DNA of 64,000 bases from Semisulcospira habei (Eukaryota; Mollusca; Gastropoda; Semisulcospiridae): contig BTPG01000006.1 in the NCBI GenBank assembly GCA_036245525.1, forward strand, positions 73,586,227 through 73,650,226. The letters run 5' to 3'. The notes under the pieces were generated by a model. The model saw only the letters and a program-made list of their open reading frames with translations. It ran no database searches and was not told where the DNA came from. Position 1 is the first letter of the stretch. Each line of letters opens with the position of its first letter. Of the stretch, positions 1 to 10,660 are shown piece by piece. The translations under genes and the position numbers were made by a program.

Positions 1-10
1 GATTCAGCAG

Positions 11-717
11 GTGCGTTTGGAGAAGGGGCTGTCCTTTCTGGACGCCAAAAAACTTGTTGAAGGCCCTGGTGCAGCTGCGGCTGTCCCAACCTCTAACACT
101 TCTGTGTATACTTTCAGTGCAGCGGTGGCAGACAAGCGCCCCACCAAAGACTTCTCATGTCAAACCCAACTTCATGGTTGGGGGTGGAGCCTCGGCTCCT
201 CACGCCCCTGGAGAGTAACCCTCCTCCGGTGGTGACAAGGAGCCAGGGAACGCAGAAGGCGGACACTGCCGGTCCGGTAGTGCTTCCTTCTGCTGCGCCT
301 AAGCCTCAGCCCCCACCCAAACCTGCTAGTTTGTCAACGCCAAAGGCTTCTGGCTCTGGTCAGCCTTCTAAGGTCGCTAACTCTAGCGGCAGGAACGCTG
401 CCCAGGACCAGAAGTCTAAGAAATCTATTGGACCGCTGTGTGCACGGGCCCAGAAGGGGAAGACTGATGTACCCCTTCAAAACAATTATGCTGCATTGGA
501 GGAGCGGATGGAGGGGGTGGAAGTTGTCGTTGCTGATGCTGCGGCAGCTCCACCCCCTTCATCTCCGAAGAATCAGAGGAGGCCCGGGAGCCGGCCCCCC
601 TCTGTTTCTTCAACTCCTTCCAAAGCAAAGGAAAAAGGGGGGAAAACTCCTTACCCCCATATAAGACATAATCATGTACTCTCTGCTTCAGTGGAATTGT
701 CGTGGTTTTCACGCTAA
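11..717 (+). pseudogene. LINE ORF1 (gag-like) C-terminal fragment
   Basis: The fragment starts in one frame (11-235, with GLSFLDAKKLVEG, resembling the tail of LINE ORF1 proteins) and continues in another (157-717) as a proline, serine and lysine-rich stretch, so a frameshift lies between about 160 and 200. The last codons overlap the start of the endonuclease reading frame. ORF1 proteins of this group bind RNA, but the zinc-knuckle part would lie upstream of the window. It is too degraded to be functional. Confidence 0.6.
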
Positions 718-1701
718 CTTTGAGGAATTACGTCTTTTAGTCAAGTTCTATAACCCCTCAGTAATATCTCTTCAGGAGACTTACCTGAAGACTTCTGAAC
801 CTGTGTCCTTTAAATGGTTTTAACGTTATACATAAAGGCTCTGATTCGGAGAGGTGCTCGGGTGGGGTGGCTCTTCTCATTAGTAGCCAAATTTTATGTA
901 GCCCCGTTAGCGTCGACACCTGTCTTCAGGCTGTCGCAGCTCGGGTTACCTTGAAAAAGACCATAACCATATGCAGATTACTTGCCACCATCCCTGCGGG
1001 TCTGCAGTAACGATATTTTTAACTTAGTAGATCAACTGCCCCCTCCCTTTATTCTCATGGGGGATTTTCACTGTCACGCTCACCTTTGGGGTAGTGACCT
1101 CTATGGTGGCAGAAGTCAGATATTAGAAGATGTTTATTCTCAACTTAACCTATGTGTCTTTAACGATGGCTCACCTACATACTCTAACTCAGGTTCAGGA
1201 TCTAGTTCTGTTCTAGACCTCACTGTGTGTGATCCTTCTCACATGCTGGACTTTGACTGGAAGGTTCACGACGACCTGTGTGGTAGTGACCACTTCTCAG
1301 TAGTCCTGTCATCGGTCAGCTGTGAGGAGGATTCGCCGGTGGGGCGCTGGAATCTCAAGAAAGCTAACTGTCCTCTGTTCGCCTCCCTCTGTCAGTCTCG
1401 TCATACAGAGGAAGTGGTCATGTCAGCTGAAGAACCTGATTCTTGTTTTACTTCTATTTTGTTGGACGTAGCAGGTGAAACCATCCCTAGAACTTCCGCA
1501 TCACTCCCTCGGAAGCCGACAGTACTATGGTTCAATGAAGAGTGCCGCAAGCCCCCCAAAATGCGCAAATCTGCTCAGCGACGTGCTTTTCGTAATCCGT
1601 CGCAAGCGAATATTTTAAAATTTAAAAGACGGCGGGCAAAAGCCCGTTACATTTTTAAACGTGAACGCCGTGGTTCCTGGAGACGCTCCGTCTCATCTTA
1701 A
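674..1701 (+). pseudogene. LINE endonuclease domain (ORF2 N-terminus), frameshifted
   Basis: ORF2 opens at 674 with LQWNCRGFHANFEELR and SVISLQETYL, the start of an exonuclease-endonuclease-phosphatase fold that nicks target DNA. A stop at 821-823 and frame changes follow; from 982 the frame carries ILMGDFHCHAHLWGS (the GDFN-like catalytic motif) and GSDHFSVVLS (the terminal SDH motif). The ORF to 1701 continues into the basic linker before the RT. At least two indels separate the pieces. Confidence 0.8.
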
Positions 1702-1800
1702 TTTTCTAGGACTCCATCCCAAAAAGTCTGGAAGGCTGTTTGAAGAATTAAGGCCAGGGGTGGCTCGGCTTCTGTCGGCCATCTTAGAGATGGTGCCAGT

Positions 1801-3158
1801 TTGGTCACGGATAAAAAGGCTGTGGCCAATTTGCTTGCCTCCACCATTGCCCATAATTCTTCCACAGAGCATTATTCATCTTTCTTCCAGAGAGAGAAGG
1901 AGAAGCGAGAGTCTTGTACTTGTAATTTTATATCGGATAACTCGGAAGACTATAATGCCCCTTTTACGTTTTCAGAATTGCAGAAAGCCATGCAGAAATG
2001 TACTGACTCTGCTGCTGGATTAGATACCATCCATTATCAGCTCCTAACACATCTGCCTGAGGATTCACTCCTTGTACTTCTCCAGGCCTTTAACCATATC
2101 TGGATAACCGGTCATTTTCCGTCATCTTGGCGCCAGGCTGTGGTTGTGCCAATCCCCAAGCCGGGTAAGGATCCTTCCGACCCGGGCAACTACCGGCCAA
2201 TAGCTTTGACATCATGTTTATGTAAAACTATGGAACGCTTGGTCAACGCCCGACTGGTGTGGCATCTTGAGTCACGGGGTCTCATCACAGACCTCCAGTG
2301 CCGTTTCCGGCGCTTCCGTAGTACAATTGACCATCTAGTCCGCTTTGAGTCTTTTATCCGAGATGCTTTTGTTAACAAGCAGCATGTCTATGCATTTTCT
2401 TTGATCTTCAAAAGGCATATGACACTACCTGGATGTATGGTATAATGTCTGATTTGTCGGACATGGGTTTTAAAGGGCACCTACCCGTTTTTATTCACAA
2501 TTTTTTGTCTAACCGGTCGTTCCATGTCCGTGTGGTCTCCACCCTCTCCGACTCCTTTTAACAGGAGATGGGTGTCCTGCAGGGCAGCATTCTATCTCCT
2601 GTTTTATTTAGCATTAAAATAAATAACATTGTAAAGGCCGTCAAGGATGATTCTGAATGCTCTTTGTTTGTGGACGACTTTGCTTTGTGTGCACGAGGTC
2701 GTGGACTTGCGTCCCTTGAGAGGCGCTTGCAGCTGTGCGTTGATCGCATCCAGGGGTGGGTGTCCCTCAACGGATTCAAGTTCTCGCCCTCCAAGACAGT
2801 CTGTGTGCATTTTACTAACCAGACGAAATTGTTTCCACGACCTGGCCTGAGCATTGCTGGAGTGCCAATTAAGGTGGCCGAAGAGGCAAAGTTTTTGGGG
2901 ATCATCTTCACAAGATTGACCTTCTGCAACCATGTTAACTACCTTAGAACCTCTTGTCAGAAGGCCCTCGACATTCTTCTGGGGTGCGGACCGCATTGTC
3001 ATACTTCTACTGTACCGGGCCCTTGTTCGGTCCAAACTGGATTACGGCTCTGTGGTATATGGCTCGGCTTCCAAGTCTGTTCTACAGCGTCTGAACACAA
3101 TTCACCATCAAGGTCTGCGCATATGACTGGGAGCCTTCAGGACATCTCCAGTTCCTAG
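1801..3158 (+). pseudogene. LINE reverse transcriptase domain, broken
   Basis: 1801-2445 encodes fingers/palm motifs SSWRQAVVVPIPKPGKDP and NYRPIALTS. After a frame change and an in-frame stop before 2568, 2568-3158 encodes MGVLQGSILSPVLFS and the active-site block LFVDDFALCA (VDD in place of the usual ADD), followed by FKFSPSKTVCVHF and the AKFLGI block. Three frames are needed, so no full-length product can be made. Confidence 0.85.
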
Positions 3159-3210
3159 TCTGTATGCCGAGGCAGGGGAGCCTTCTCTCAGGCTCTGCCG
3201 CATCCGCCTC

Positions 3211-4316
3211 ATGCTCAGCTACGTTCTGAGGCTGAAGGCCCATCCAGACAATCCTGCCTCTGATTGTGTTTTTAACCCGTCGTTTGCAGAGATTTACGAT
3301 GCCCATCCGGGAGCTGTCCGTCCACTTTCCTTCCGTGTCCGACCTCATCTGCAGGTGGCCGGAGTGGACCTGGACAAAGTTTCGGAATCTCTGCAACACG
3401 TCACTCCACCCTGGCTACTACCAGTTCCTGACATCTTGCTGGACTTGACCGCCCACAAGAAGGATTGTACTCCACCAGTCATATACCAACAGAGCCTCAA
3501 TGAACTCCTTTCAATTTTTCCTGGCTATTGTCGTCTTTATACGGATGGGTCCAAGTCTGAGGATGGGAGAGTGGCTGCGGCTGCAGTATCCTCTCGCCAT
3601 CCTAGACGCCCATTTAAGCTCCGCCTCCCTGAACATTCCTCTGTATTTAGTGCAGAACTGCAGGCAATTCTGCTGGCACTCAAGCATGCCTATCAGTCTC
3701 GGGAAAGAAACTTCCTGATTCTGTCTGACTCTCTTTCTGCCCTGCAGGCCCTTCAGGGCGCGGGAACAGACCACCCACTGCTGGTGCAGATTAGAGAGCT
3801 CTACGCAGACTTGATGAAGGAATATTATGACATCATTTTTATTTGGGTCCCGGGCCATGTGGGCATCGAAGGCAACAGAATCGCAGATTCTGCTGCCAAC
3901 AGTGCCCGCAGTGACCCTGTCCCCGACACACAGACTGTTTATAGTGATTTTAAACCTGTGATTAGTGCGTACATAGCCCGCGTGGGACAAAGCTCTTCAT
4001 GAAGCTCTTCCTACGGTGTCCGACAGTCTACCTTTCCGCTGCGGCAGCCGCCTTGAGGAGACTGTCCTATACTCGGCTCCACATCGGGCACACGTATGTT
4101 ACGCACTCTTACATACTTAAGCAGGATGAGCGTCCATGGTGTATTGCCTGTGATGAGCAGTTTTCTGTTCGACACTTTTTGCTGTATTGTGCTGATCTAA
4201 TTGACACGAGATATAAACACTTCACAGCAGACTCCTTGAAGGTTTTGTTCCGGGATGTTGCCCCGGACAAAATCTTCAATTTCTTGAGAGAATGCAATAT
4301 TTTTAACAAGATCTGA
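3211..4316 (+). pseudogene. LINE RNase H domain and C-terminal Cys/His motif
   Basis: From 3211 the frame carries LYTDGSKSEDG, SAELQAILLAL, ILSDSLSALQAL and GHVGIEGNRIADSAAN, the four acidic/His motifs of RNase H1 in order, so the domain looks catalytically complete. It stops at 4002; the next frame (3999-4316) continues with RLHIGHTYVTHSY and a CIAC...RHFLLYC Cys-Cys-His-Cys motif that closes I-type elements. The four-base overlap between the frames marks one frameshift. Confidence 0.85.
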
Positions 4317-4377
4317 GCATTCATAGACTATGTGAATTTTTTTATTTGCCCTTTTGGAGAGTCTGTATACGTTTCTT

Positions 4378-4591
4378 TTAACTCATTCTACCCCAGACAC
4401 CGCATAGCAAGATGAAGATCGACCATGATAGTTCAAGGGTGATGCCAGAATAGCTTGGCGCCTATGGGCGCTAAGCTATTCTGGCTTCACCCTTGAACTA
4501 TCATGGTCGATCTGTGTCCTGCACTGCAAAGCAGTCTTCAGAGGACGACGGCAAAATTTGGGGATTTCGGTGATGGGGTAGAATGAGTTAA
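4378..4591. mobile_element. TTAA-flanked hairpin element, family A copy 1
   Basis: TTAA at 4378-4381 and 4588-4591 bound 214 bp with terminal inverted repeats CTCATTCTACCCC and its reverse complement. The core hairpin at 4417-4512 has arms of about 46 bp (GATCGACCATGATAGTTCAA to GGCGCC) with a few mismatches. Removal of the element restores a continuous LINE 3' UTR with one TTAA, so it behaves as an insertion with a TTAA target duplication, as in piggyBac-type MITEs. Confidence 0.85.
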
Positions 4592-4621
4592 AGACATGTG
4601 CGACATTTTTGCCTGACATTT

Positions 4622-5525
4622 TTAAGCTATATTTACATCTTGTCTTAAGACCTTGCTTTTAGTCTGGCTGACCAGATTTTTACCCATCCCGCCGTGAGAT
4701 GGCCTTAGTCGCCTGCTCGGCGTTAAACCCAAATAACTAACTAACTTCAGCGCCTCTCTAACTTCCTTCCACTGCTGCTTTGTGGTGACCGCCTCCTCTT
4801 CATTTACTAGCTCCTGTAACACTTGAAACCGGTTGGACAGCACCAGTTTGAACTCTTCTCTCACTCCAGTCTCTCTCAGGAGGCCTACATTATAGCGCTG
4901 TCTTCTTGTTGTCTCTGTGAGGCTTTTCTTTAACTTGAGCTTTATTCTTAAGGTAAGCAGATGGTGGTCTGAGGCGACATCTGCTCCCCTCCTCACTCGA
5001 ACGTCTTGAAGGGATCTTCTAAATTTCTTGCTAATGCAGATATGGTCTATTTGGTTCTCTGTAGTCAGGTGAGACCCAAGTTGCTTTGTGTATTCTTCTG
5101 TGTGGGAAGATGCTGCCTCCAATGGCAAGTCTGTTTAGAGCACAAAAGTCTACAAACCTCTCCCTGTTCTCACGCACCTCCCCTAGTCCCTGTCTCCCCA
5201 TCACCTTACCGGTGTTGTCCTCCCCTATTTTGGCATTAAATTCGCCCATGACAATGGTGATGTCTCGCTCCGCACATTTGTCCACAGCACTCTGGAGTCG
5301 GTTGTAGAACTCTTGTTTCTCTTCCTCGTCACTGTCATTAGTGGGCGCATAACACTGGATGACGTTGAGCTTGATCATTTTCTTGATTCTAAATGCTGCT
5401 GTGTTAATTCTTGGCCCAAGAGATTCCCACCCGATCAGCGCTCTCTGTGCCACTGGTGACAGCATGAATGCTACACATTCTGTATGGGGGACATTTTCCT
5501 CTTCATGACCTGAATACAGAATCAT
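4622..5525 (-). pseudogene. RTE-like endonuclease domain, frameshifted
   Basis: The piece from 5525 to 5031 reads NVIQCYAPTNDSDEEEKQ, ITIVMGEFNAKIGED and FVDFCALNRLAIGGSIF; the piece from 5128 to 4622 reads NQIDHICISKKFRRSLQDVR and DVASDHHLLTLRIKLKL. These are the endonuclease blocks of RTE/BovB-type elements in order. A frameshift falls in the 5031-5128 overlap and GEFN replaces the usual GDFN. The last residues before 4622 come from the neighbouring LINE tail. Confidence 0.8.
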
Positions 5526-6023
5526 CTCCCCACTTAACAGCCTTTTCTGGCCAGACTGCGTCCATCAGGCTTCACTGATACCTAGCAGGGAAAGGTTGTA
5601 CTTTTGCATTTCCGCTGTTATCTGGGCGGCCTTGCCGCTCTGGTACATGGTCTTGACATTCCATGTGCCCATGGTTGTGTCCCTGGATAGAGAGAGGCGG
5701 CTCGGTCCTGTGGCTTCCGAAGACTTCCGGCTTTAACCACAGGACGTCATAAATCTTCTGGTAGAAGAACCTTCCTCCTCCAGGAAAGAAATTGCTGTTT
5801 GTCTTTTCGTCGGCGTTTTTGTAGCTATTTCCTTATTTGCAGGGTGGGGAAGCTACCCCCACGCCCAATCCCCTTACTAGGAGGACCAGGGGTTTTCTGT
5901 CGGGGTCACCTTCCCTTAGACCATGTTGGTTCACGGCACCTTATTTCATTCGGTGCACCCCTCTCGCGAGGGACCCCTTATCCACCACCCAGGGGAAGCG
6001 CCTCAACGCCATATGGTCCCAGC
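4747..6023 (-). mobile_element. RTE-like LINE fragment (5' part only)
   Basis: The 5' UTR-like segment (5770-6023, with an alternating GGGGAAGCTACCCCCA motif) and the endonuclease region are present on the - strand; RT and 3' end are absent. The left edge abuts the (TAAC)n tail of the I-like LINE, which suggests that LINE inserted into this element and that the rest lies left of the window. The right edge meets unit 0 sequence near 6023; the breakpoint is approximate. Confidence 0.75.
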
Positions 6024-6474
6024 GCGAGGACTAAATACCTGCAAACTGTCATAGTCTTTCAGCCAGAAACAGAGTGTCAAATGCCCCTGCAGTCAAAGGG
6101 GCTCAGCAAAAGAACTATCTTTTCACTGTGTGATGTCGAGTCTTCAGCATCCTCACTCCGAGTCAGCCATATAATGTAAGTCCTTGGGTGTTGGTCCACA
6201 CCAATTGTGGATGAAAATTCAGTCCCTGCTGTCCTCGGTAGAGTTGCCACATTCCTTCTGCCAATGAAGATACGTAGCGGCTAATCTCTCTGTTTGTTTG
6301 TTTGTCTATTTTGACAAAGGGTATTTACCCGAAATATTATAAAAATTGTGTTGTACCCGTCTTTTCTAAGCGTGTTTCTTCCGTTGGGTACTTCTTTGTC
6401 CTCGGTAGAACCATAGAGTTTCTTGCGCCCCTGCAGGCAAAGGGGATTCTGAAAAGCCATACCTTTTGATATGT
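6024..6474. repeat. Unit 0 tail (end of tandem unit)
   Basis: This matches 13400-13682 and 22845-23131, the end segments of units 1 and 2, starting with CTAAATACCTGCA and ending CATACCTTTTGATATG. Here the end runs straight into the start of unit 1 without a LINE, so it shows the uninterrupted unit-to-unit junction at about 6468-6480. Upstream exons of unit 0 are not visible. Confidence 0.75.
6242..6398. mobile_element. 157-bp insertion in unit 0, flanked by 10-bp direct repeat
   Basis: TCCTCGGTAG occurs at 6232-6241 and 6399-6408; units 1 and 2 have it once. The insert includes a GGGT-ATTT-ACCC stem followed by GAAATATT. Similar motifs occur near ends of Penelope-like elements, but the identity is uncertain and no coding sequence is present. 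Confidence 0.5.
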
Positions 6475-6497
6475 CATACACATGTACCATCCTCAGA

Positions 6498-6748
6498 CTG
6501 GTATCAGCTTCAGCCCACTTAATCAAATTTCAAATACAAACGATCTTGAATTTCCAAAAACTACAGTAGCTCGCTTGAGCTTGCCCTTAGCACCACGTGA
6601 ATGTTCTGTGTTTACGTACTGTGTGTGGGTGTATGCGCGTGATTCACGTGAGCGTGCTTGTTGGGTTCAGTTCGCGGCGGCGCTTTGAGCCGATTTTCAA
6701 TTGGGATAAAGCGCCTATTTAATGCGCTTATTATTATTATTATTATTA
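6498..6748 (+). mobile_element. L2/CR1-like LINE 3' end, short insertion
   Basis: Units 2 and 3 read from CAGACTGAGGCAG directly to ATACCTACGACTGATG; unit 1 has about 250 bp extra here. It ends with TTTGAGCCGATTTTC, AAAGCGCCTATTTAATGCGC and a (TTA)n tail, like the end of the LINE at 13683-17846. There is no coding capacity. Edges are approximate. Confidence 0.6.
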
Positions 6749-7336
6749 TATACCTATGGCTGATGACTCGCCCGGCTAAAGCAATTATCCAATCAGAAAG
6801 CGAGGGGTCGGCTTTGGGGATGTGGTAGACCATCTGGTGTCGCCTGTTAATCGGATATTTGCACCTGACTACTGATACAACGGAGTACGGTTAAAAATCA
6901 TTGAACTTGACCGACCTTATGTGTTCGCGGCGAGGATAAAGTAACGGATGCCTTACGCAACAGTCTCACGTCTTTATGTCACGTCTTTGTCAGTTCCGGT
7001 TCAAGTTTCAGTTGATGCCAGCGTAAATCTTCTCTACCTTTGACAGTCACATTGTAAACGTATTACTGCAATGAATAGGCTCATAGGTAGCGACGATCAC
7101 TTTATCCGAAGAAATAAAACATAGCTGGTTGCCATAGTTTCTTAAAGCTTCGTCCGTCAGATTTCGCATACATCAGTTTACTACCTGTCCCCGCCGCATA
7201 ATATTCCACGATTCTGTGCGTTATTATCGACAAAAGGCACTTGTTTGGATTTACCAGTCATGGTGTTGTCTTTCGACTAATGCGATAGGCAATGGACTTT
7301 GCGGTCAAGCAGCCCTGTAAGATTCTCCTCACATCG

Positions 7337-7349
7337 TTTTTTTTTTTTT

Positions 7350-7381
<32 letters not shown>
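7337..7381. repeat. Poly(T) and (GTT)n tract
   Basis: About 15 T followed by ten GTT repeats inside the unit 1 leader block. Units 2 and 3 lack it. Confidence 0.9.
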
Positions 7382-7382
<1 letters not shown>

Positions 7383-7548
7383 TGCGGAGGGAAAAAATAG
7401 ATTGGCATACTTCTCTGACTGGTAACAGACTGTGACTGTGACCTGTCAGAAAAGACAAAATATCACTGACTAGGATGCATGTGAACACCATTGATGTGCG
7501 GACCCTGCCGTGCGTGCTCAGTTCTAAGTCACAGGTCTAGACACATGT

Positions 7549-7640
7549 CGACTGTGATAGTTCAAAGGTGATGTCGGAAGAGCTTAGTGCCTACGTGCGC
7601 CAAGCTATTCTTACACCGCCCTTAAACTGTCATGGTCGCT
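7549..7640. repeat. Old family A hairpin remnant, unit 1
   Basis: GTGATAGTTCAAAGGTGATG pairs imperfectly with CACCGCCCTTAAACTGTCAT around GCGCCAAGCTATTC. It has no TTAA boundary. The same remnant is at 18675-18768 and 26692-26782, so it predates the unit duplications. Confidence 0.7.
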
Positions 7641-7659
7641 ACACATCCTGTCATAGCAT

Positions 7660-8590
7660 ATATGGTGCTCCATAAGCCAGTCCTGGTTACCGTACTCAAT
7701 AAGATGTGTTCCAAAGTGTACCTGAGTATGTCCTGAGATGTTTAAGCCAAGTTCCCCTAAAATCCTTAGGAAAACACCAGAGACATAGCCGATGGCGCAA
7801 GGGTACCCCCATTCACGCTCTTCGCGGATGATGAAATGAGGTTGAGAAACATTTTTCTCTAAAGAAATCAGAATTCATTCCAGGAGCCCAAATCAGGCAA
7901 TATTATGTTAAGCACACTTCTGCATCATCTGCAAAAAAACGGAATGAAAAATATATTGAATCTCTGGCTCACAGTGAAGGTATTTGTGCACCCAGTAAAC
8001 GGTCATTTCCGCGAAATCGCAAAAAAGACAAAAAATAATGTGTCAGATGCCTTCAGACATTTTCTATAGCATTGGCAGGCAATTTGCAGGCTTACATAAT
8101 TACAACAGGATGTCACAATTATTATAAACTTGACTATGTGTTTCTGTGATCACTGTGAGTGCGACACTGGTTGATTTTTGAATCCCAACCCCATGTTGTA
8201 AAAATACACAACATTAATTAGAAAAAAATTACCTCTCTTTCCTATTAAGTTTCAATAATATGAGCTTAAAGTGCAAGAAAATAAGGAAAGTCGGCATCTT
8301 TTATGGTACATTAGAGGTGAATGATATATTTTTCCCATTTAAAATTGCCAAATTGGGAAACGTACGTTGATTCTGATGCCCTCAGAAATTTTGTATACAA
8401 CTGCTAGGTCTTTTTTATGTGTTTTTTTTTTTTTTTTGTTTAGGATAGAGTACCATAGTTACTCCCAACCTGATTTTATGATGCTGTGATGCATTTAGGG
8501 GCCACAGTGGCTAAATCTGCTGCTCTACGCACATTTTACCAATACGCAAAGGAACACAAAATGATCATAACAATTGCTTATGTCATACTC
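7660..8590. other. Non-coding stretch, unit 1 only
   Basis: AT-rich sequence with no ORF of interest and no counterpart in units 2 and 3, which carry a (GT)n block here. It may be part of a larger insertion that also holds the hairpin element at 8597-8872. No recognisable family. Confidence 0.5.
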
Positions 8591-8596
8591 CTCTGT

Positions 8597-8872
8597 TTAA
8601 CTCATTCTACCCCAACACCGAAATCCCCAACTTTTGCCGTTGTCCTCTGAAGACTGCACTCTAGTGCGGGATACAGATTGACCATGATTGACCATGATAG
8701 TTCAAGGGTGATGCCAGAATAGCTTGGCGCCCATAGGCGCCAAGCTATTCTGGCATCACCCTTGAACTATCATGGTCGGCGCCCATAGGCGCCAAGCTAT
8801 TCTGGCATCACCCTTGAACTATCATGGTCGATCCGTATCTTGCTGCGGTGTGTCTGCGGCAGAATGAGTTAA
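8597..8872. mobile_element. TTAA-flanked hairpin element, family A copy 2, with duplicated arm
   Basis: TTAA at 8597-8600 and 8869-8872, ends CTCATTCTACCCC and GGCAGAATGAG. The orientation is inverted relative to the copy at 4378, judged by the shared asymmetric flank containing CGAAATCCCCAA. The hairpin core is followed by a second copy of loop plus right arm (about 8772-8832), and ATTGACCATG is doubled near 8681. The extra arm is a tandem duplication internal to the palindrome. Confidence 0.85.
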
Positions 8873-8939
8873 ATATTTTTGTTGCCAGTTTTCTTAACAA
8901 AGTATGTATATTAAGCATAAAATTTGTGAAGGATTAAGG

Positions 8940-10040
8940 GGAACCGAATTTGGGCCCCCGTCCAGACCCCCCTGTGCAAAGCAAAAGTGAGCATGATGTG
9001 GGCCAGTGGTCGTCCGTCCGTCGTTTGTCGTCTGTCGCCCGTCGTCCGTCCGCCGTCGTCCGTCGTCCGTGGTAAACTTTAACTTTGGCATTTCTCGGAG
9101 ACTATTCAAGCTACAGTCTTCAAACATGGCCAAAGAATACTTTGTAGCAAGAACTTTCTAAACATACCAATTTTTGTGACCTTTCACACAGGTCAAGGTC
9201 ACGGGGGATCAGGAAATATATCAAAAATAGTTATTTTGGAACATAATTTATTTTTTCGCAAATACTATTCACAACTTTAAACCCAAACTTGGTACAAAGA
9301 TACCTGATGGTAAGTCCTTTATATGCACACTAATTTGGTTGATCCCTCGGAAAGCTCAAGGGTCACAAGAACCCAAGAAATAGGTCCAAAATAGCCATAT
9401 TTTGACAAAAGATGTTTTTTTTTCTCAATTACTATTCACAACTTAAAACCCAGAGATACCTGTTGGTAAGACCTTTTTATGCATACTAATTTGTTTGATC
9501 CTTCAGAAAGGTCAAGGGTCACACGAGCTCAAAAAATAGGTTCAAAATCGCCATATTTTGACAAAAGATGTTTTCTCAATTACTTTTCACAACTTCAAAT
9601 CCAAACTTGCTACAGAGATAACTGATGGTAAGACCTATCTATGCATACTAATTTGGATGACCCCTCGGAAAGGTTAAGGGTCACAAGAGTTCAGGGAATA
9701 GGTAAAAAAAATAGCCATGTTTTGACAAGAAATATTTTTTTCCTAGTTACTATTTACAATTTCAAACCCAAACTTGCTACACAGATACCTGATGATAGGA
9801 CCTATCTATGCATACTAATTTGGACGACCCCTCGGAAAAGGTCAAGGGTCGCAAGAGGTCGACAAATGTGTATAAAATGCCAATAATTGTAGTTATTATC
9901 AACATTTTTGCAAACTTTTCAGTCAAATTTGGCACAAAGGTAGCTGATGAAAACACCTTCCGAATGTGTCCTAATTTAGTCGACTCATCGCAAAGGTCAA
10001 GGGTCACGGGGGTTTCACAGATGTGTGAAAACTGATTACA
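8940..10040. repeat. (CCGTCGT)n minisatellite and ~165-bp tandem repeats, unit 1
   Basis: A CCGTCGT/CCGTC-rich minisatellite (about 9007-9072) leads into four to five imperfect copies of a roughly 165-bp monomer marked by ACTAATTTGGATGACC, CTCGGAAAGGTCAAGGGTCA, GCCATATTTTGACAAA and AAACTTGCTACAGAGATACC. The same array is at 19150-20190 and in two pieces at 27165-27352 plus 30501-30886. No protein or structural RNA is recognised. Confidence 0.85.
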
Positions 10041-10380
10041 TTTTGAGAAAACATGGATTTTGTTAGTGCAGAAGCCATCCCTTTACTTATTGTCAGACGT
10101 GTGGATCGGTCATAACGTGAGCCATAAGAGCGTTGCTTTCTTGTTGTTATACTCGACCTTGTTTCACAAAGACAATGTGCAAGTATGGCCGGGGCCTTCC
10201 CGAAAAGCGACCGTGTTTGGTCCAAGGACCTTTTGCTTACCTCTGGTTAGGATCGTAGTTGACTGTAGTCGATTTGCTGCCTGGATTTCTGTCTGTTTTG
10301 TAACTCACGCACGCCACCACCCCCTCCCATCGCATCACTTCGAGTGTTGACTGCACGCATTTCATCCGTATTGTCCACAG

Positions 10381-10518
10381 GAGTCAAGCCGGGCCAGAGC
10401 TGCGCTGGCAAGGCGTTAAACTGCGTCTCCAGGGCCACTTGCATAACCTCCGGTACTGCTAGCACGTGCACTTGCGACACGACTGTGTCGACGGCCGACT
10501 CTGTCACTAATTTGTGCA
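10381..10518 (+). CDS. EGF-like module exon, alpha type, unit 1
   Basis: 138 nt between TTGTCCACAG and GTAAGTATG, phase 1-1. It reads VKPGQSCAGKALNC...ATCITSG...CTCDTT...NLC: six cysteines in EGF-like spacing with a C-T-C pair. Paralogues at 20477-20614 and 37320-37457 keep the length, splice sites and all cysteines. The upstream intron holds the 165-bp repeat array; 344 bp of intron separates it from the beta exon. Confidence 0.85.
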
Positions 10519-10660
10519 GTAAGTATGACCCCTTGATTCTTTATGCCAACACATCTACCAATGTTTGGCAAAGGCCAGAGTGTCCATTTTTTAAGAAAAG
10601 CAAAATTTTTGTCGTCAAGAGTCAAGAGGCCAAGAAAAAACAAAAATAAAAACAATAAGC

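Larger units (their letters stand above)
1..4746 (+). mobile_element. I/Nimb-like non-LTR retrotransposon (LINE), 5' end outside window
   Basis: The order ORF1 tail, apurinic-type endonuclease, reverse transcriptase, RNase H and a C-terminal Cys/His motif reads on the + strand through several frames. An RNase H domain after the RT is typical of I-group elements. The 3' UTR runs from 4317, is interrupted by a TTAA hairpin element at 4378-4591, and ends with GCGTTAAACCC and a short (TAAC)n tail near 4746. Frameshifts and stops show the copy is dead. The clade name within the I/Jockey group is inferred from domain order, not from a tree. Confidence 0.85.

Noticed and set aside
4417..4512. Hairpins read as intrinsic transcription terminators
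   Set aside because: Arms are 23-50 bp, repeated as mobile families with TTAA ends, and not followed by a functional U tract in a bacterial gene context.
6300..6345. Active hammerhead ribozyme
   Set aside because: The CTGANGA core is mutated (TTGACAA) and no closing stem III is evident; kept only as a weak family hint.
9070..10040. Regularly spaced repeats that could suggest a CRISPR array
   Set aside because: Monomers are about 165 bp, contiguous and imperfect, in an intron-containing eukaryotic locus with no cas genes.
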